DNA of 25,638 nt from RGIG3009 sp964470515 (GTDB lineage Bacteria > Bacillota > Clostridia > Oscillospirales > Acutalibacteraceae), in assembly GCA_964470515.1 (NCBI GenBank), contig CAYYDD010000018.1, forward strand, positions 1 through 25,638, read 5' to 3'. The translations under genes and the position numbers were made by a program. Shown one piece after another: positions 13,446-20,817 of this stretch (its first letter is position 1; each line of letters starts with the position of its first letter). The notes beneath the pieces are model-generated. The model was not told the origin of the DNA. It worked only from the letters and a program-made list of their open reading frames with translations, and did no database searches.

Positions 13446-14111
13446 GTGAAAAGGATCCCCGAATACAACGGCGTGTTGCGCAGCCATAAGCTGAGCGTGC
13501 CGGCGGCCACCTACGAATGCAGTGGTATCATCGTGTTTGGCCGCCGTATCAAATCACTGGTGTTTTCCACGGACGTGGCCATTATCAAGAATATCAACAC
13601 CGACGCGGTTATCGCCGTGTATCCGTTCACCCCACAGCCGACGATATCACAGGCCATCATCACGGTAGCGGACGTACCGGTGTTTGTGGGTGTGGGCGGC
13701 GGTCGCACCGGCGGTACGCGGTCGATCCGTCTGGCGGTCGAGGCCGAAAACCAAGGTGCGTTCGGCGTGGTCGTCAACGCTCCCATTGACCCCGAGGTCA
13801 TCCGCAGCATTAAGGAGCAGGTGGAGATCCCGGTGGTCGCTACCATCGTGTCGGACAACCAGGATATCGCCGAGCGTATTGCCGCCGGTGCGGATATCCT
13901 CAACGTCTCCGCTGCGGCGGATACCGCCCGCGTGGTGGCGCATATTCGCGAGACCTATCCGAATATTCCCATCATCGCCACCGGCGGTCCCACGGAGAAT
14001 ACCATCCGCGACACCATCCGGGCGGGTGCGAACGCCATTACCTATACCCCTCCCACGAACGGTGAGCTGTTCGCCGAATCTATGCGCGAATACCGCAAAC
14101 GGTATGAATAA
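13446..14111 (+). CDS. Conserved TIM-barrel-like protein, putative hydrolase
   Basis: The start is GTG 13446, 9 bases after AAAGGAG; a longer upstream frame would run through the gap gene and terminator and is not credible. The 221-residue product begins VKRIPEYNGVLRSHKLSVPA. It shows alternating strand-helix units: DAVIAVYPFTPQP, VPVFVGVGGGRTGG, GVVVNAP, IPVVATIV, ADILNVSAAA and PIIATGGPTENTIRDTIRAG. The last resembles the glycine-rich phosphate-binding loop of ThiE/TrpC-like barrels, followed by ANAITYTPPTNGELF. Proteins of this kind are common in clostridial genomes with the bare label 'hydrolase'; I know of no assigned substrate. It is cytoplasmic and lies between two terminators, so it depends on read-through from gap or a promoter I cannot see. 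Confidence 0.7.
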   Translation: MKRIPEYNGVLRSHKLSVPAATYECSGIIVFGRRIKSLVFSTDVAIIKNINTDAVIAVYPFTPQPTISQAIITVADVPVFVGVGGGRTGGTRSIRLAVEAENQGAFGVVVNAPIDPEVIRSIKEQVEIPVVATIVSDNQDIAERIAAGADILNVSAAADTARVVAHIRETYPNIPIIATGGPTENTIRDTIRAGANAITYTPPTNGELFAESMREYRKRYE

Positions 14112-14118
14112 TCATAGT

Positions 14119-14141
14119 GCCCCGAGGTCATACCTCGGGGC
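14119..14141 (+). terminator. Terminator hairpin after the TIM-barrel gene
   Basis: GCCCCGAGGT (14119-14128), loop CAT and ACCTCGGGGC (14132-14141) form a perfect 10-bp stem. The T-rich run comes five bases later, so it is a slightly irregular terminator. Confidence 0.75.
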
Positions 14142-14155
14142 GTGAATTTTTATCG

Positions 14156-14184
14156 TTGCACACGGCGGCGGAATATGTTACAAT
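14156..14184 (+). promoter_or_regulatory. Promoter of the membrane protein-cwlD-radA unit
   Basis: TTGCAC (14156-14161) and TACAAT (14179-14184) have 17-base spacing, 42 bases before the next start codon. Confidence 0.6.
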
Positions 14185-14226
14185 AGGCAGGAGGATACGG
14201 GGAATCTCACAAGAGGTGAATGGGAA

Positions 14227-14838
14227 ATGAAAAAAGAATTGTTTGACCGCGCGCTGGCACTGTACGGACGGTGTGTACTATCCACCTTTCTGGGTGCGTT
14301 TATGTGGATATCCGTGGCACTGATCGCTTTTGCGCTGATGCCGAGAACCGAGGACAGCGGCACGCTCAGCTTCGCCGGTAATCTGGCAATGAATATTATC
14401 GCCCTCATCATTCAGGGCTTTCTGTTCAGCGTTATCGTATGCTCGGAGTCATGGCGGCGCGGTGATAAGGACGGTGCGCAGGATATGTTCAAAAAGCGCA
14501 GCGGTGATCCCCACTTCGGTCTGAAGGTCGCGCTGGTCGCTACCGTTCCGTCGTGGATCGCCTATTTCCTGCTCATCGCCGATAAGCTGTTCGGCCTGTG
14601 GGCACCGTATCTGTCGGTCTACCGGCTGGTCAACGGCTCGCTGTATCCGCTGATGGTATGGACGCTGGGCTTCAACTGGCAGCGTCCGCTGACCGAGGTA
14701 CCGTGGGTGGGCGTTATTCTGTCGGCATTGCCCATCGTCATCACGCTCGTGCTGGCGTGGGTCAGCTATTATCTCGGCTATAAACAGGTCCCGCTGATGA
14801 AAAAGCTGATGTATACAAATAAACCCGGACGGAGATAA
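14227..14838 (+). CDS. Membrane protein with four to five helices, unknown
   Basis: The 203-residue protein has hydrophobic segments near residues 18-38, 52-75, 98-118, 128-146 and 158-184. A charged cytoplasmic loop (ESWRRGDKDGAQDMFKKRSG) lies after the second, and the C-terminal tail is basic. Glycine and tryptophan are spread through the helices and no catalytic or transporter motif is evident. I do not recognise a family. ATG 14227 follows AGAGGTG at 10 bases. The gene comes first in a plus-strand unit with cwlD and radA, 43 bases before cwlD. This hints at a role around the cell envelope or sporulation, but only by neighbourhood. Confidence 0.6.
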   Translation: MKKELFDRALALYGRCVLSTFLGAFMWISVALIAFALMPRTEDSGTLSFAGNLAMNIIALIIQGFLFSVIVCSESWRRGDKDGAQDMFKKRSGDPHFGLKVALVATVPSWIAYFLLIADKLFGLWAPYLSVYRLVNGSLYPLMVWTLGFNWQRPLTEVPWVGVILSALPIVITLVLAWVSYYLGYKQVPLMKKLMYTNKPGRR

Positions 14839-14848
14839 TTTCCCCGCG

Positions 14849-14875
14849 CCCCCGCATATATATGGCGGGGGAGGG
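14849..14875 (+). promoter_or_regulatory. GC-rich hairpin overlapping the cwlD ribosome site
   Basis: CCCCCGC (14849-14855) pairs with GCGGGGG (14865-14871) around the loop ATATATATG. The ribosome site GGAGGG (14870-14875) begins inside the stem. No T run follows, so it is not a standard terminator; it could limit cwlD translation. Confidence 0.45.
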
Positions 14876-14881
14876 ATGGTT

Positions 14882-15577
14882 GTGAAGCAAGACTTTCGTG
14901 CCGCAGTGACGGATATCGCCATCGTGCTGGTCTGTGGCGCACTGCTGTTTACCGTGCTGTTCGGTGTGGCGGATCGCCGCTCGTCGGTATCGGTCAGCAC
15001 CGCGCCACATATTCTCATTGACCCCGGTCACGGCGGGGAGGACGGCGGAGCCGTCGCGGCGGATGGTACGCGGGAAAAGGCACTCAATCTGGCGGTATCG
15101 TTGCCGTTGCGCGATCTGCTCACCGTGATGGGCTACACCGTCACGATGACCCGCACCGAGGACGTGATGATAAACACCGAGGGAGACAGCCTGCGTGAAC
15201 GCAAGGTCAGCGATATGAAAAACCGCTTGCGGCTGGTCGAGACCGCGGATGTGACGCTCAGTATCCACCAGAACAACTTTACACAGCCGCAGTACAGCGG
15301 TACGCAGATATTTTACTCCGCCAACACAGAGGATAGCCGTGTGCTCGCAGAAAGCGTGCGGTCGCAGGTGGTGTCGATGCTACAGCCGAACAACACACGC
15401 GAGCTGAAACGCGGCACGTCGGACGTGTACCTGCTTCACCGCGCCACCCGACCGATGATTTTGGTGGAATGCGGCTTTTTATCCAACTCCGCCGAGCTGG
15501 CAAAATTAAAGGACTCTGATTATCAGCGGCAGATGGCCTTCGCCGTGGCCGCAGGAACAATGACGTATTTAGGGTGA
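14882..15577 (+). CDS. cwlD: N-acetylmuramoyl-L-alanine amidase (CwlD-like, Amidase_3)
   Basis: CwlD-type amidases remove the peptide from muramic acid during formation of spore-cortex muramic lactam. I choose GTG 14882, six bases after GGAGGG, because ATG 14876 touches the ribosome site itself. This gives 231 residues. An N-terminal membrane segment (about residues 10-30) acts as uncleaved signal or anchor. The Amidase_3 domain follows with the zinc ligands H in DPGHGGEDGG, E in REKALNL and H in SIHQNN. The catalytic glutamate is in LVECGFLSN. Size and single-domain layout match CwlD more than multi-domain autolysins. It overlaps the radA leader: its stop is five bases before the radA ATG. 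Confidence 0.88.
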   Translation: MKQDFRAAVTDIAIVLVCGALLFTVLFGVADRRSSVSVSTAPHILIDPGHGGEDGGAVAADGTREKALNLAVSLPLRDLLTVMGYTVTMTRTEDVMINTEGDSLRERKVSDMKNRLRLVETADVTLSIHQNNFTQPQYSGTQIFYSANTEDSRVLAESVRSQVVSMLQPNNTRELKRGTSDVYLLHRATRPMILVECGFLSNSAELAKLKDSDYQRQMAFAVAAGTMTYLG

Positions 15578-15582
15578 ATTTT

Positions 15583-16929
15583 ATGGCGGTAAAACAGAAA
15601 ACCGTATACGCCTGCACGGAATGCGGCGGCCAGTTTCCCAAATGGTCGGGCCGCTGTCCTAATTGCGGCGAATGGAACACACTGAACGAGGAGATCGCGG
15701 CTCCCGCCCGCAGCGGCGCGGCGGTCGGCCGTGCGGAGCTATGCCGCATCGATGCCATCGACACGCAGGCCGAGACCCGCTATCCCACCGGATTGAAGGA
15801 GCTGGATCGCGTGCTCGGCGGCGGTATTGTCCCCGGCGGGATGATGCTCATCGGCGGTGATCCGGGAATCGGCAAATCTACACTGCTGTTACAGATCTGC
15901 GGCCATCTCAGCCAAAGCTACCGCGTGCTGTATGCCTCGGGCGAGGAATCCGCGCGGCAGATCAAGCTACGTGCCGAGCGTCTTGGCGTGGATCGGGGCG
16001 ATCTGCTGCTGCTTTGCGAAACGGATATGGAGGTCATCTTAAACGCGATGACCGCCGAAAAGCCGGACATCGTCATCGTGGACTCCATACAGACGGTCAG
16101 CTTGTCCGAGGTGTCGTCCTCGCCCGGCAGTGTTACGCAGGTGCGGGAGTGTACCGGGGCCATTATGCGTGTAGCTAAGCGGGAAGACATCCCCGTGTTT
16201 ATCGTCGGTCACGTGAACAAGGACGGCGCTATCGCCGGCCCGAAGGTGATGGAGCACATCGTCGATTGCGTGCTGTATTTCGAGGGTGACCCCCACAGCA
16301 ACTACCGTATGCTGCGGTGCGCGAAAAACCGCTACGGCTCCACCAATGAGATCGGCGTGTTTGAAATGCGCGATAAGGGTCTCTGCGAGGTGGAAAACCC
16401 GTCGCTGATGTTGCTGTCGGGTCGCCCGAAGAACGTCAGCGGCACCTGCGTCGCGTGTACGATGGAGGGCTCGCGCCCGTTACTCGCTGAGGTGCAGGGC
16501 TTGGTATCGCCCACCGGCTTCGGCAACCCCCGCCGTATGGCGACCGGGTTTGACAATAACCGCTTAGCGTTGCTGCTCGCGGTACTGGAAAAGCGGTGCG
16601 GGTACTTTTTCTCCAATCTGGATACGTATCTCAACATCATCGGCGGCCTGCGGTTGGATGAGCCGGCGGCGGATTTGCCGGTCGCGCTGGCGCTGGTGTC
16701 CAGCCTGAAGGATAAGCCGGTGGACGAGGGTGTCGTCGCGTTCGGTGAGGTCGGTCTCGCGGGCGAGCTACGCTCGGTCTCCGGTGCGGAGCAGCGCATC
16801 GCCGAGGCCGCGCGGCTGGGCTTTACCCGCGTTATCGTTCCGGCGCATACGTTGAAGACGTTGTCGGGTACCTACGATATCGAGATCGTCGGCGCGGCCA
16901 CCCTCCGTGAGGCGTACGAAAAGCTGTAA
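15583..16929 (+). CDS. radA: DNA repair protein RadA (Sms)
   Basis: RadA is a RecA-related, DnaB-like helicase/ATPase that promotes branch migration in recombination intermediates. I choose ATG 15583, five bases after AGGGTGA, over the GTG at 15574. The 448-residue product has the N-terminal four-cysteine zinc finger (Cys 11, 14, 25, 28 around GGQFPKWSGRCPNCG). Walker A GGDPGIGKST is near residue 90, Walker B VIVDSIQT follows, and the RadA signature KNRYGSTNEIG is near residue 248. Tyrosine replaces the more usual phenylalanine in KNRFG. The C-terminal Lon-protease-like domain (PVALALVSSLKDKP, FGEVGLAGELR) is complete. It follows cwlD closely and is probably co-transcribed. Confidence 0.95.
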   Translation: MAVKQKTVYACTECGGQFPKWSGRCPNCGEWNTLNEEIAAPARSGAAVGRAELCRIDAIDTQAETRYPTGLKELDRVLGGGIVPGGMMLIGGDPGIGKSTLLLQICGHLSQSYRVLYASGEESARQIKLRAERLGVDRGDLLLLCETDMEVILNAMTAEKPDIVIVDSIQTVSLSEVSSSPGSVTQVRECTGAIMRVAKREDIPVFIVGHVNKDGAIAGPKVMEHIVDCVLYFEGDPHSNYRMLRCAKNRYGSTNEIGVFEMRDKGLCEVENPSLMLLSGRPKNVSGTCVACTMEGSRPLLAEVQGLVSPTGFGNPRRMATGFDNNRLALLLAVLEKRCGYFFSNLDTYLNIIGGLRLDEPAADLPVALALVSSLKDKPVDEGVVAFGEVGLAGELRSVSGAEQRIAEAARLGFTRVIVPAHTLKTLSGTYDIEIVGAATLREAYEKL

Positions 16930-16965
16930 GCCCCTGCCGCATCGCCGAGTGTAGGGGAAAAGGCA

Positions 16966-17077
16966 GTAGGGGACGAACCTCGGTGTTCGCCCGCCATCCC
17001 CACGCGGTTCCTGTGGGCGACCAATGGCCGTCCTTGCGGTGCCGGCTTCAGGTTGTAGGGGCGGTTATCAGCCGCCC
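16966..17077. repeat. REP-like GC-rich palindromic repeats
   Basis: Imperfect units with GTAGGGG followed by a small hairpin recur here. One is GTAGGGG (16966-16972) with CGAAC/GTTCG (16974-16978, 16985-16989). Another is GTAGGGGCGG followed by TTATCA and GCCGCCC (17055-17077). A more degenerate unit lies between them, and TGTAGGGG occurs at about 16950. Units of this form occur many times between genes in related gut clostridia, from general knowledge. No reading frame of interest lies in 16930-17258. Confidence 0.6.
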
Positions 17078-17174
17078 GTCGTCGCTAGACGTTAGATCGT
17101 AGGGACAGACCCCCCCGGACTCTCCGCTCCCCTTGTTGCCTCTTCATTTTCTGGTCATTGCTAAAACTATTTTG

Positions 17175-17200
17175 AACCACGCGACTATCGCGTGGTTTTC
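17175..17200 (+). terminator. Intrinsic terminator downstream of radA
   Basis: CCACGCG (17177-17183), loop ACTAT and CGCGTGG (17189-17195), extended by AA/TT, are followed by a T-rich run. Confidence 0.75.
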
Positions 17201-17210
17201 GTTTACAACA

Positions 17211-17237
17211 AAAAGCAGGGTCGAAGCCCTGCTTTTT
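17211..17237. terminator. Bidirectional terminator between convergent units
   Basis: AAAAGCAGGG (17211-17220), loop TCGAAG and CCCTGCTTTT (17227-17236) have A and T runs on both sides, so it can stop transcripts from both directions. It lies 22 bases beyond the stop of the minus-strand membrane protein gene. Confidence 0.8.
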
Positions 17238-17258
17238 ATATACCTATAGATGATGCTA

Positions 17259-17603
17259 TCAGGCACAGCGGCGCAGCGGGATAACGTTGGACATCTCGGC
17301 GCGCTGCATGTCCTCCGTGATGCGGCGGTACACCGCGCGGCGACGACGGCGATTGCGCTCGGCTGCGGCATCGCGCTTCAGAGCCAGCGAGCAGCAACAC
17401 AGCACTGTGACACGGCATGCCATCAGGATCAGTGTGAGGACGGGATACTCCCACAGCATCAGCGCACCGCACATCGCGATCTCCATCGCGGCCATCGAGC
17501 CGGGGATCCACGCCATACGGTGAGACAGAGTTTTGCGACCCTTCATAGCCATATTCAAAGCAACCGCTGCGAAAATAACGGCTGCCGTTACACTCCAGAT
17601 CAT
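17259..17603 (-). CDS. Small membrane protein with basic tail, possibly SOS-regulated
   Basis: The 114-residue product has three hydrophobic segments, near residues 3-18, 33-50 and 53-74 (the last rich in cysteine, VTVLCCCSLALK). A strongly basic tail with RNRRRRRAVYRR follows. No catalytic motif, LysM domain or known family is visible. ATG 17603 has GAGGAGG 8 bases upstream, which fixes the start. The promoter has TATAAT and TTGACA and is flanked by two LexA-like operators. This would place the gene in the damage response if LexA binds there. Small SOS-induced membrane proteins such as YneA inhibit division in other Firmicutes; that is an analogy, not homology. It stands alone between terminators. 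Confidence 0.65.
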   Translation of the reverse strand: MIWSVTAAVIFAAVALNMAMKGRKTLSHRMAWIPGSMAAMEIAMCGALMLWEYPVLTLILMACRVTVLCCCSLALKRDAAAERNRRRRRAVYRRITEDMQRAEMSNVIPLRRCA

Positions 17604-17633
17604 ATCCAGTTCCTCCTCGCATCGTTCGAAAAT

Positions 17634-17647
17634 CGAACAAATGTTTT
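17634..17647 (-). promoter_or_regulatory. LexA-box-like operator, promoter-proximal
   Basis: On the plus strand CGAACAAATGTTTT matches 13 of 14 positions of the Bacillus LexA (DinR) consensus CGAACRNRYGTTYC. It is just downstream of the predicted transcription start of the minus-strand membrane protein gene. It overlaps a perfect palindrome, GTTCGA-AAA-TCGAAC, at 17624-17638. Confidence 0.5.
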
Positions 17648-17660
17648 TCTTAATGATTTG

Positions 17661-17688
17661 ATTATACCAAATTTTCGGAGGTTGTCAA
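17661..17688 (-). promoter_or_regulatory. Promoter of the small membrane protein gene
   Basis: On the minus strand TTGACA (17683-17688) and TATAAT (17661-17666) have a 16-base spacer, 57 bases before the start codon. Confidence 0.75.
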
Positions 17689-17696
17689 GAGAAAAT

Positions 17697-17710
17697 CGAA
17701 AATTTGTTCG
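17697..17710 (-). promoter_or_regulatory. LexA-box-like operator, upstream
   Basis: CGAAAATTTGTTCG on the plus strand reads CGAACAAATTTTCG on the minus strand, 12 of 14 matches to the LexA consensus, nine bases upstream of the -35. It overlaps an imperfect palindrome GTTCGA-TTTT-TTGAAC at 17706-17721. It mirrors the site at 17634-17647: both carry CGAACAAAT in opposite orientation. Confidence 0.45.
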
Positions 17711-17721
17711 ATTTTTTGAAC

Positions 17722-17748
17722 AAAAAGGGAGAGAATGACATCTCTCCC
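17722..17748 (-). terminator. Intrinsic terminator after folD
   Basis: GGGAGAG (17727-17733) pairs with CTCTCCC (17742-17748). On the minus strand it is followed by five T (17722-17726), about 12 bases beyond the folD stop. Confidence 0.8.
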
Positions 17749-17759
17749 CGGTATCGTAG

Positions 17760-18605
17760 TTATTTTATGAGTGCCTTGGCGGCGGTGAGGGTGTTTTTCA
17801 GCAGCATAGCGATGGTCATCGGGCCGACACCGCCGGGCACCGGGGTGACGAAGCCGGCGACGTTCTCCACGGCGGGATCTACGTCGCCGCACAGCTTGCC
17901 GGCGGCATTTCGGTTGATGCCCACGTCGATCACCGTGGCACCGGGTTTCACCATATCGGGGGTGACGAAGCCCGCGCGACCGACCGCCGCGACCAGCACG
18001 TCCGCTTTGCGGCACACCTCGGCCAGATTTTGTGTACGGGAATGGCAGATGGTGACGGTGGCGTTTTCGTGCAGCAACAGCATCGCCATCGGCTTGCCGA
18101 CGATGTTGCTGCGCCCGATGACGACGCAGTGCTTGCCCTCCACCGAAAGGCCGGTGCGGTGCAGTAGCTCCATCACGCCCGCAGGGGTGCATGGCAGAAA
18201 CGTATAATCCCCGATGAGGATTTGCCCCACATTGGCGGCGTGGAAGGCATCCACATCCTTATCCGGCGAAATGGCCGCGATGACCGCTTTATCGTCCAGA
18301 TGCTTTGGTAACGGAAGCTGGCACAGGATACCGTGGATATCCGCACGGGTGTTCAGTTTTTCCACCAGAGAAAGAAGCTCCTCCTGCGTGGTTTCGGCGG
18401 GTAGCGCAAACTCCTCCGAGCGGATGCCCGCCTCGGCGCACGCCTTTTTCTTGTTGTTAACGTACACGCGGGAGGCGGGGTCGTCCCCCACCACGATAAC
18501 CGCAAGCCCCGGTGTGTTGCCCTGCTTTGTCATTGCCTCGACCTCGGCGCGCACCTCCTGCCGCACCGCGGCCGCAATCGCCTTGCCATCAATCCTCACT
18601 GCCAT
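17760..18605 (-). CDS. folD: Bifunctional methylenetetrahydrofolate dehydrogenase/cyclohydrolase FolD
   Basis: FolD interconverts 5,10-methylene-, methenyl- and 10-formyl-tetrahydrofolate, supplying one-carbon units for purines, fMet and acetogenic-type metabolism. I use ATG 18605, with AGGAGG 11 bases upstream, giving 281 residues. The catalytic lysine is in YVNNKKKACAEAGI at about residue 52. QLPLPKHL, PCTPAGVMELL, the NADP loop GRSNIVGKPMAMLLL and the terminal PVPGGVGPMT all match FolD. The start overlaps the end of lgt by 17 bases, indicating coupling in the M16-M16-lgt-folD operon. It is the last gene, followed by a terminator. Confidence 0.96.
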   Translation of the reverse strand: MAVRIDGKAIAAAVRQEVRAEVEAMTKQGNTPGLAVIVVGDDPASRVYVNNKKKACAEAGIRSEEFALPAETTQEELLSLVEKLNTRADIHGILCQLPLPKHLDDKAVIAAISPDKDVDAFHAANVGQILIGDYTFLPCTPAGVMELLHRTGLSVEGKHCVVIGRSNIVGKPMAMLLLHENATVTICHSRTQNLAEVCRKADVLVAAVGRAGFVTPDMVKPGATVIDVGINRNAAGKLCGDVDPAVENVAGFVTPVPGGVGPMTIAMLLKNTLTAAKALIK

Positions 18606-19518
18606 CGTTTGTTTCCTCCTCTGCGACTTTCTCTTGCACCGAAACGACCTCGCCCTCGGCAAACAGTGCCTTCGGCAGGTGCTCCTCGCGGTTTTTCAGA
18701 ATGAAATACAGCGCGATACCGCCGATCACCGCAAGTGCCGCGACCAGGCAGGACACACGCATCGTACCGAGATACAGGCTGTCGGTGCGCAGTTGCTCAA
18801 TGAAGAAGCGGCCTGTACCGTACCAGATGATATACAGCGAGAACAGCTGACCGCGAAATTTATACGCTTTTTTCGAAATGGTATGTATGAGGATCAGCCC
18901 CAGCAGGCACCACAGCGACTCATACAAAAAGGTGGGATGCACCGGCTGTGTCACATTGTAGGTCAGGCCGTTCGGATTCTGCACGATCTCACTGCCGCTC
19001 ATACCCCACGGCAGGGTGGTGTTCGTGCCGAACGCTTCCTGATTAAAGAAGTTGCCCCAGCGACCCAGCGCCTGACCGATGAAGAAGCCGGGCGCGGCGA
19101 GATCGAACATCCGCAGGGTGTCGATCTTTTTCAGCTTACACATCCACAGTGCCGTACCGAACGCGCCGATGATACCGCCGTAAATGGCAATGCCGCCTTT
19201 CCAGATATACAAAATCGTTACTGGATCGGCAAAGAACGCGTCGCGCTCCTCCTGAGGTGAAAAAATCACATAATACAGACGGGCACCGATCACCGCGAAC
19301 ACGCCGCATACCATAATAACGTCCACCATCGCGTCCTTATTGATGCCAAATTCATCCGCCCGGCGGAACGCATACCATACCGCCAGCAACAGACCGATAA
19401 CGATGAGCACGGCATACCAGCGGATGGTGATATCCAAGCCGAACAGCGAGAACGAGACTATCTCCTCCCGCACGGGGAATTCCCAGCCCAAGCCGGGGAA
19501 CGAAACGTAGGATTCCAT
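18589..19518 (-). CDS. lgt: Prolipoprotein diacylglyceryl transferase Lgt
   Basis: Lgt transfers diacylglycerol from phosphatidylglycerol to the lipobox cysteine of prolipoproteins, the first step of lipoprotein maturation at the membrane. The DUF3048 protein in this window would be a substrate. The 309-residue product has about seven membrane helices. The family blocks are RWYAVLIVIGLLLAVWYA, IWKGGIAIYGGIIGAF (Y-G-G in place of the E. coli H-G-G, common in Firmicutes), GRWGNFFNQEAFG with the key arginine and glutamate, and QPVHPTFLYES. The C-terminal 35 residues are a charged cytoplasmic tail. ATG 19518 follows AAGGAGG. It lies 15 bases after the second M16 gene. Confidence 0.95.
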   Translation of the reverse strand: MESYVSFPGLGWEFPVREEIVSFSLFGLDITIRWYAVLIVIGLLLAVWYAFRRADEFGINKDAMVDVIMVCGVFAVIGARLYYVIFSPQEERDAFFADPVTILYIWKGGIAIYGGIIGAFGTALWMCKLKKIDTLRMFDLAAPGFFIGQALGRWGNFFNQEAFGTNTTLPWGMSGSEIVQNPNGLTYNVTQPVHPTFLYESLWCLLGLILIHTISKKAYKFRGQLFSLYIIWYGTGRFFIEQLRTDSLYLGTMRVSCLVAALAVIGGIALYFILKNREEHLPKALFAEGEVVSVQEKVAEEETNDGSED

Positions 19519-19533
19519 CGGTTCTCCTCCTTT

Positions 19534-20817
19534 TTACAGCGGACGGACGATGGACAGTGACGACGCTTCGTCGTCGAAATCCGTCATCACACGCCGCATA
19601 ACATCCTCAATTTCCAGCGCCGCGACCGCCTCGAGCGGGTCAAACGGGCCGTAGCCGTCCAAATGAGCATCCACCAGCAGATCGCCGCACGCCTCGGGGT
19701 TGTCCAGCTGTGCGATCATCTCCCCGTACACCGCGTTGCGTGCCGCCGCAAAATCCGCGGCATCCACGCCGTCGCGTTTCAGCCGTGCCAGCTCTTCGCG
19801 GAACGCCGCCGCGACCGCGTCGGGATCGCGCGATTCGCCGCCGATGATCCACACGCCGTACCCGGGGCCGTTGAAATATTCCACACCGAACGAGGTGTTG
19901 ATAAGCTCCTGCTCCATCAGCGACGCATACAGGGCAGAGGATCGACCTCCGAGCAGCTCCTCCAGAACCTCTGCGGCTGCCAGCGCGGCGGGAGGCTCGC
20001 TTTCCAGACTGCGGAACGTATCCAGCGGAGCCTTGTAGCCGAGATAGAACAGCGGCACCGCCACCGGCATCTGCACCTCAACGCGGGGCGAGGCGGCGGC
20101 GCGCGGCTCGTTGATGGGAGCGCGCTGCGGCATCTTCGGCTCGCACGGGCGAAGCAAGCGATCGGCTACCTCATCCACCTGCTCGCAGGAGATATTGCCG
20201 GACACCGCCAGCACCATGTTGTGCAGATTATAAAAGGTATCGTAGCAACTGTACAGTAGTTCGGGTGTGATCTCGGCAATGGACTCCACCGTGCCGGCGA
20301 TATCCGTATGCACCGGGTGTTCGCGGTACAGCCCTGCCAGCAGATTGGTAAATACGCGGCGGAACGGCGAATCCTCGCCCATTTTTATCTCCTGCCCGAT
20401 GATACCGCGCTCTTTTTCTACCGTTTTCTCGGTAAAATACGGCTTTTGTACGAAATCCAGCAAAATTTCCAGCGAGTCCGTGACGTTCTGTGTACACGTG
20501 AACAGATACGCGGTCTGGTCAAATGAGGTATACGCGTTAGCGTTCGCGCCGGTTGCGGCGTACCGCTCAAACGCATCACAGTCCTCGTTTTCGAACAGCT
20601 TGTGCTCCAAATAATGCGCGATACCCGCAGGCAACGTGACGGTCTTCCCATCGGCGATGCACGCCGTGTCGATCGCGCCGTATTTGGTGGCAAACACCGC
20701 ATAGGCGGTGGTGTAATCGCGCTTCGGCCACACGTAGACGGGCAGCCCCGAGGGATGATGACGGAAATAACAGCACTCCCCCGTCCGCTGACAGCGGATC
20801 TCCTTCCACTCAGCCAT
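19534..20817 (-). CDS. M16 family zinc metallopeptidase (YmfH-like)
   Basis: The 427-residue protein is an M16 peptidase with the inverted zinc motif HYLEHKLFE (HxxEH) near residue 86. The third zinc ligand is a glutamate in EKERGIIGQEIKM about 75 residues later. The GANANAYTSFDQTAYLF block follows the zinc motif, as in the YmfH/insulinase family. No signal peptide is seen, so it is cytoplasmic. It probably forms a two-part chamber with the preceding catalytically empty homologue, as YmfF/YmfH and AlbE/AlbF do. Two starts are possible, ATG 20823 and ATG 20817; the second has better spacing from AGGAGG. The gene overlaps its partner's stop codon. The substrate is unknown; related pairs process peptides or bacteriocin precursors. 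Confidence 0.88.
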   Translation of the reverse strand: MAEWKEIRCQRTGECCYFRHHPSGLPVYVWPKRDYTTAYAVFATKYGAIDTACIADGKTVTLPAGIAHYLEHKLFENEDCDAFERYAATGANANAYTSFDQTAYLFTCTQNVTDSLEILLDFVQKPYFTEKTVEKERGIIGQEIKMGEDSPFRRVFTNLLAGLYREHPVHTDIAGTVESIAEITPELLYSCYDTFYNLHNMVLAVSGNISCEQVDEVADRLLRPCEPKMPQRAPINEPRAAASPRVEVQMPVAVPLFYLGYKAPLDTFRSLESEPPAALAAAEVLEELLGGRSSALYASLMEQELINTSFGVEYFNGPGYGVWIIGGESRDPDAVAAAFREELARLKRDGVDAADFAAARNAVYGEMIAQLDNPEACGDLLVDAHLDGYGPFDPLEAVAALEIEDVMRRVMTDFDDEASSLSIVRPL

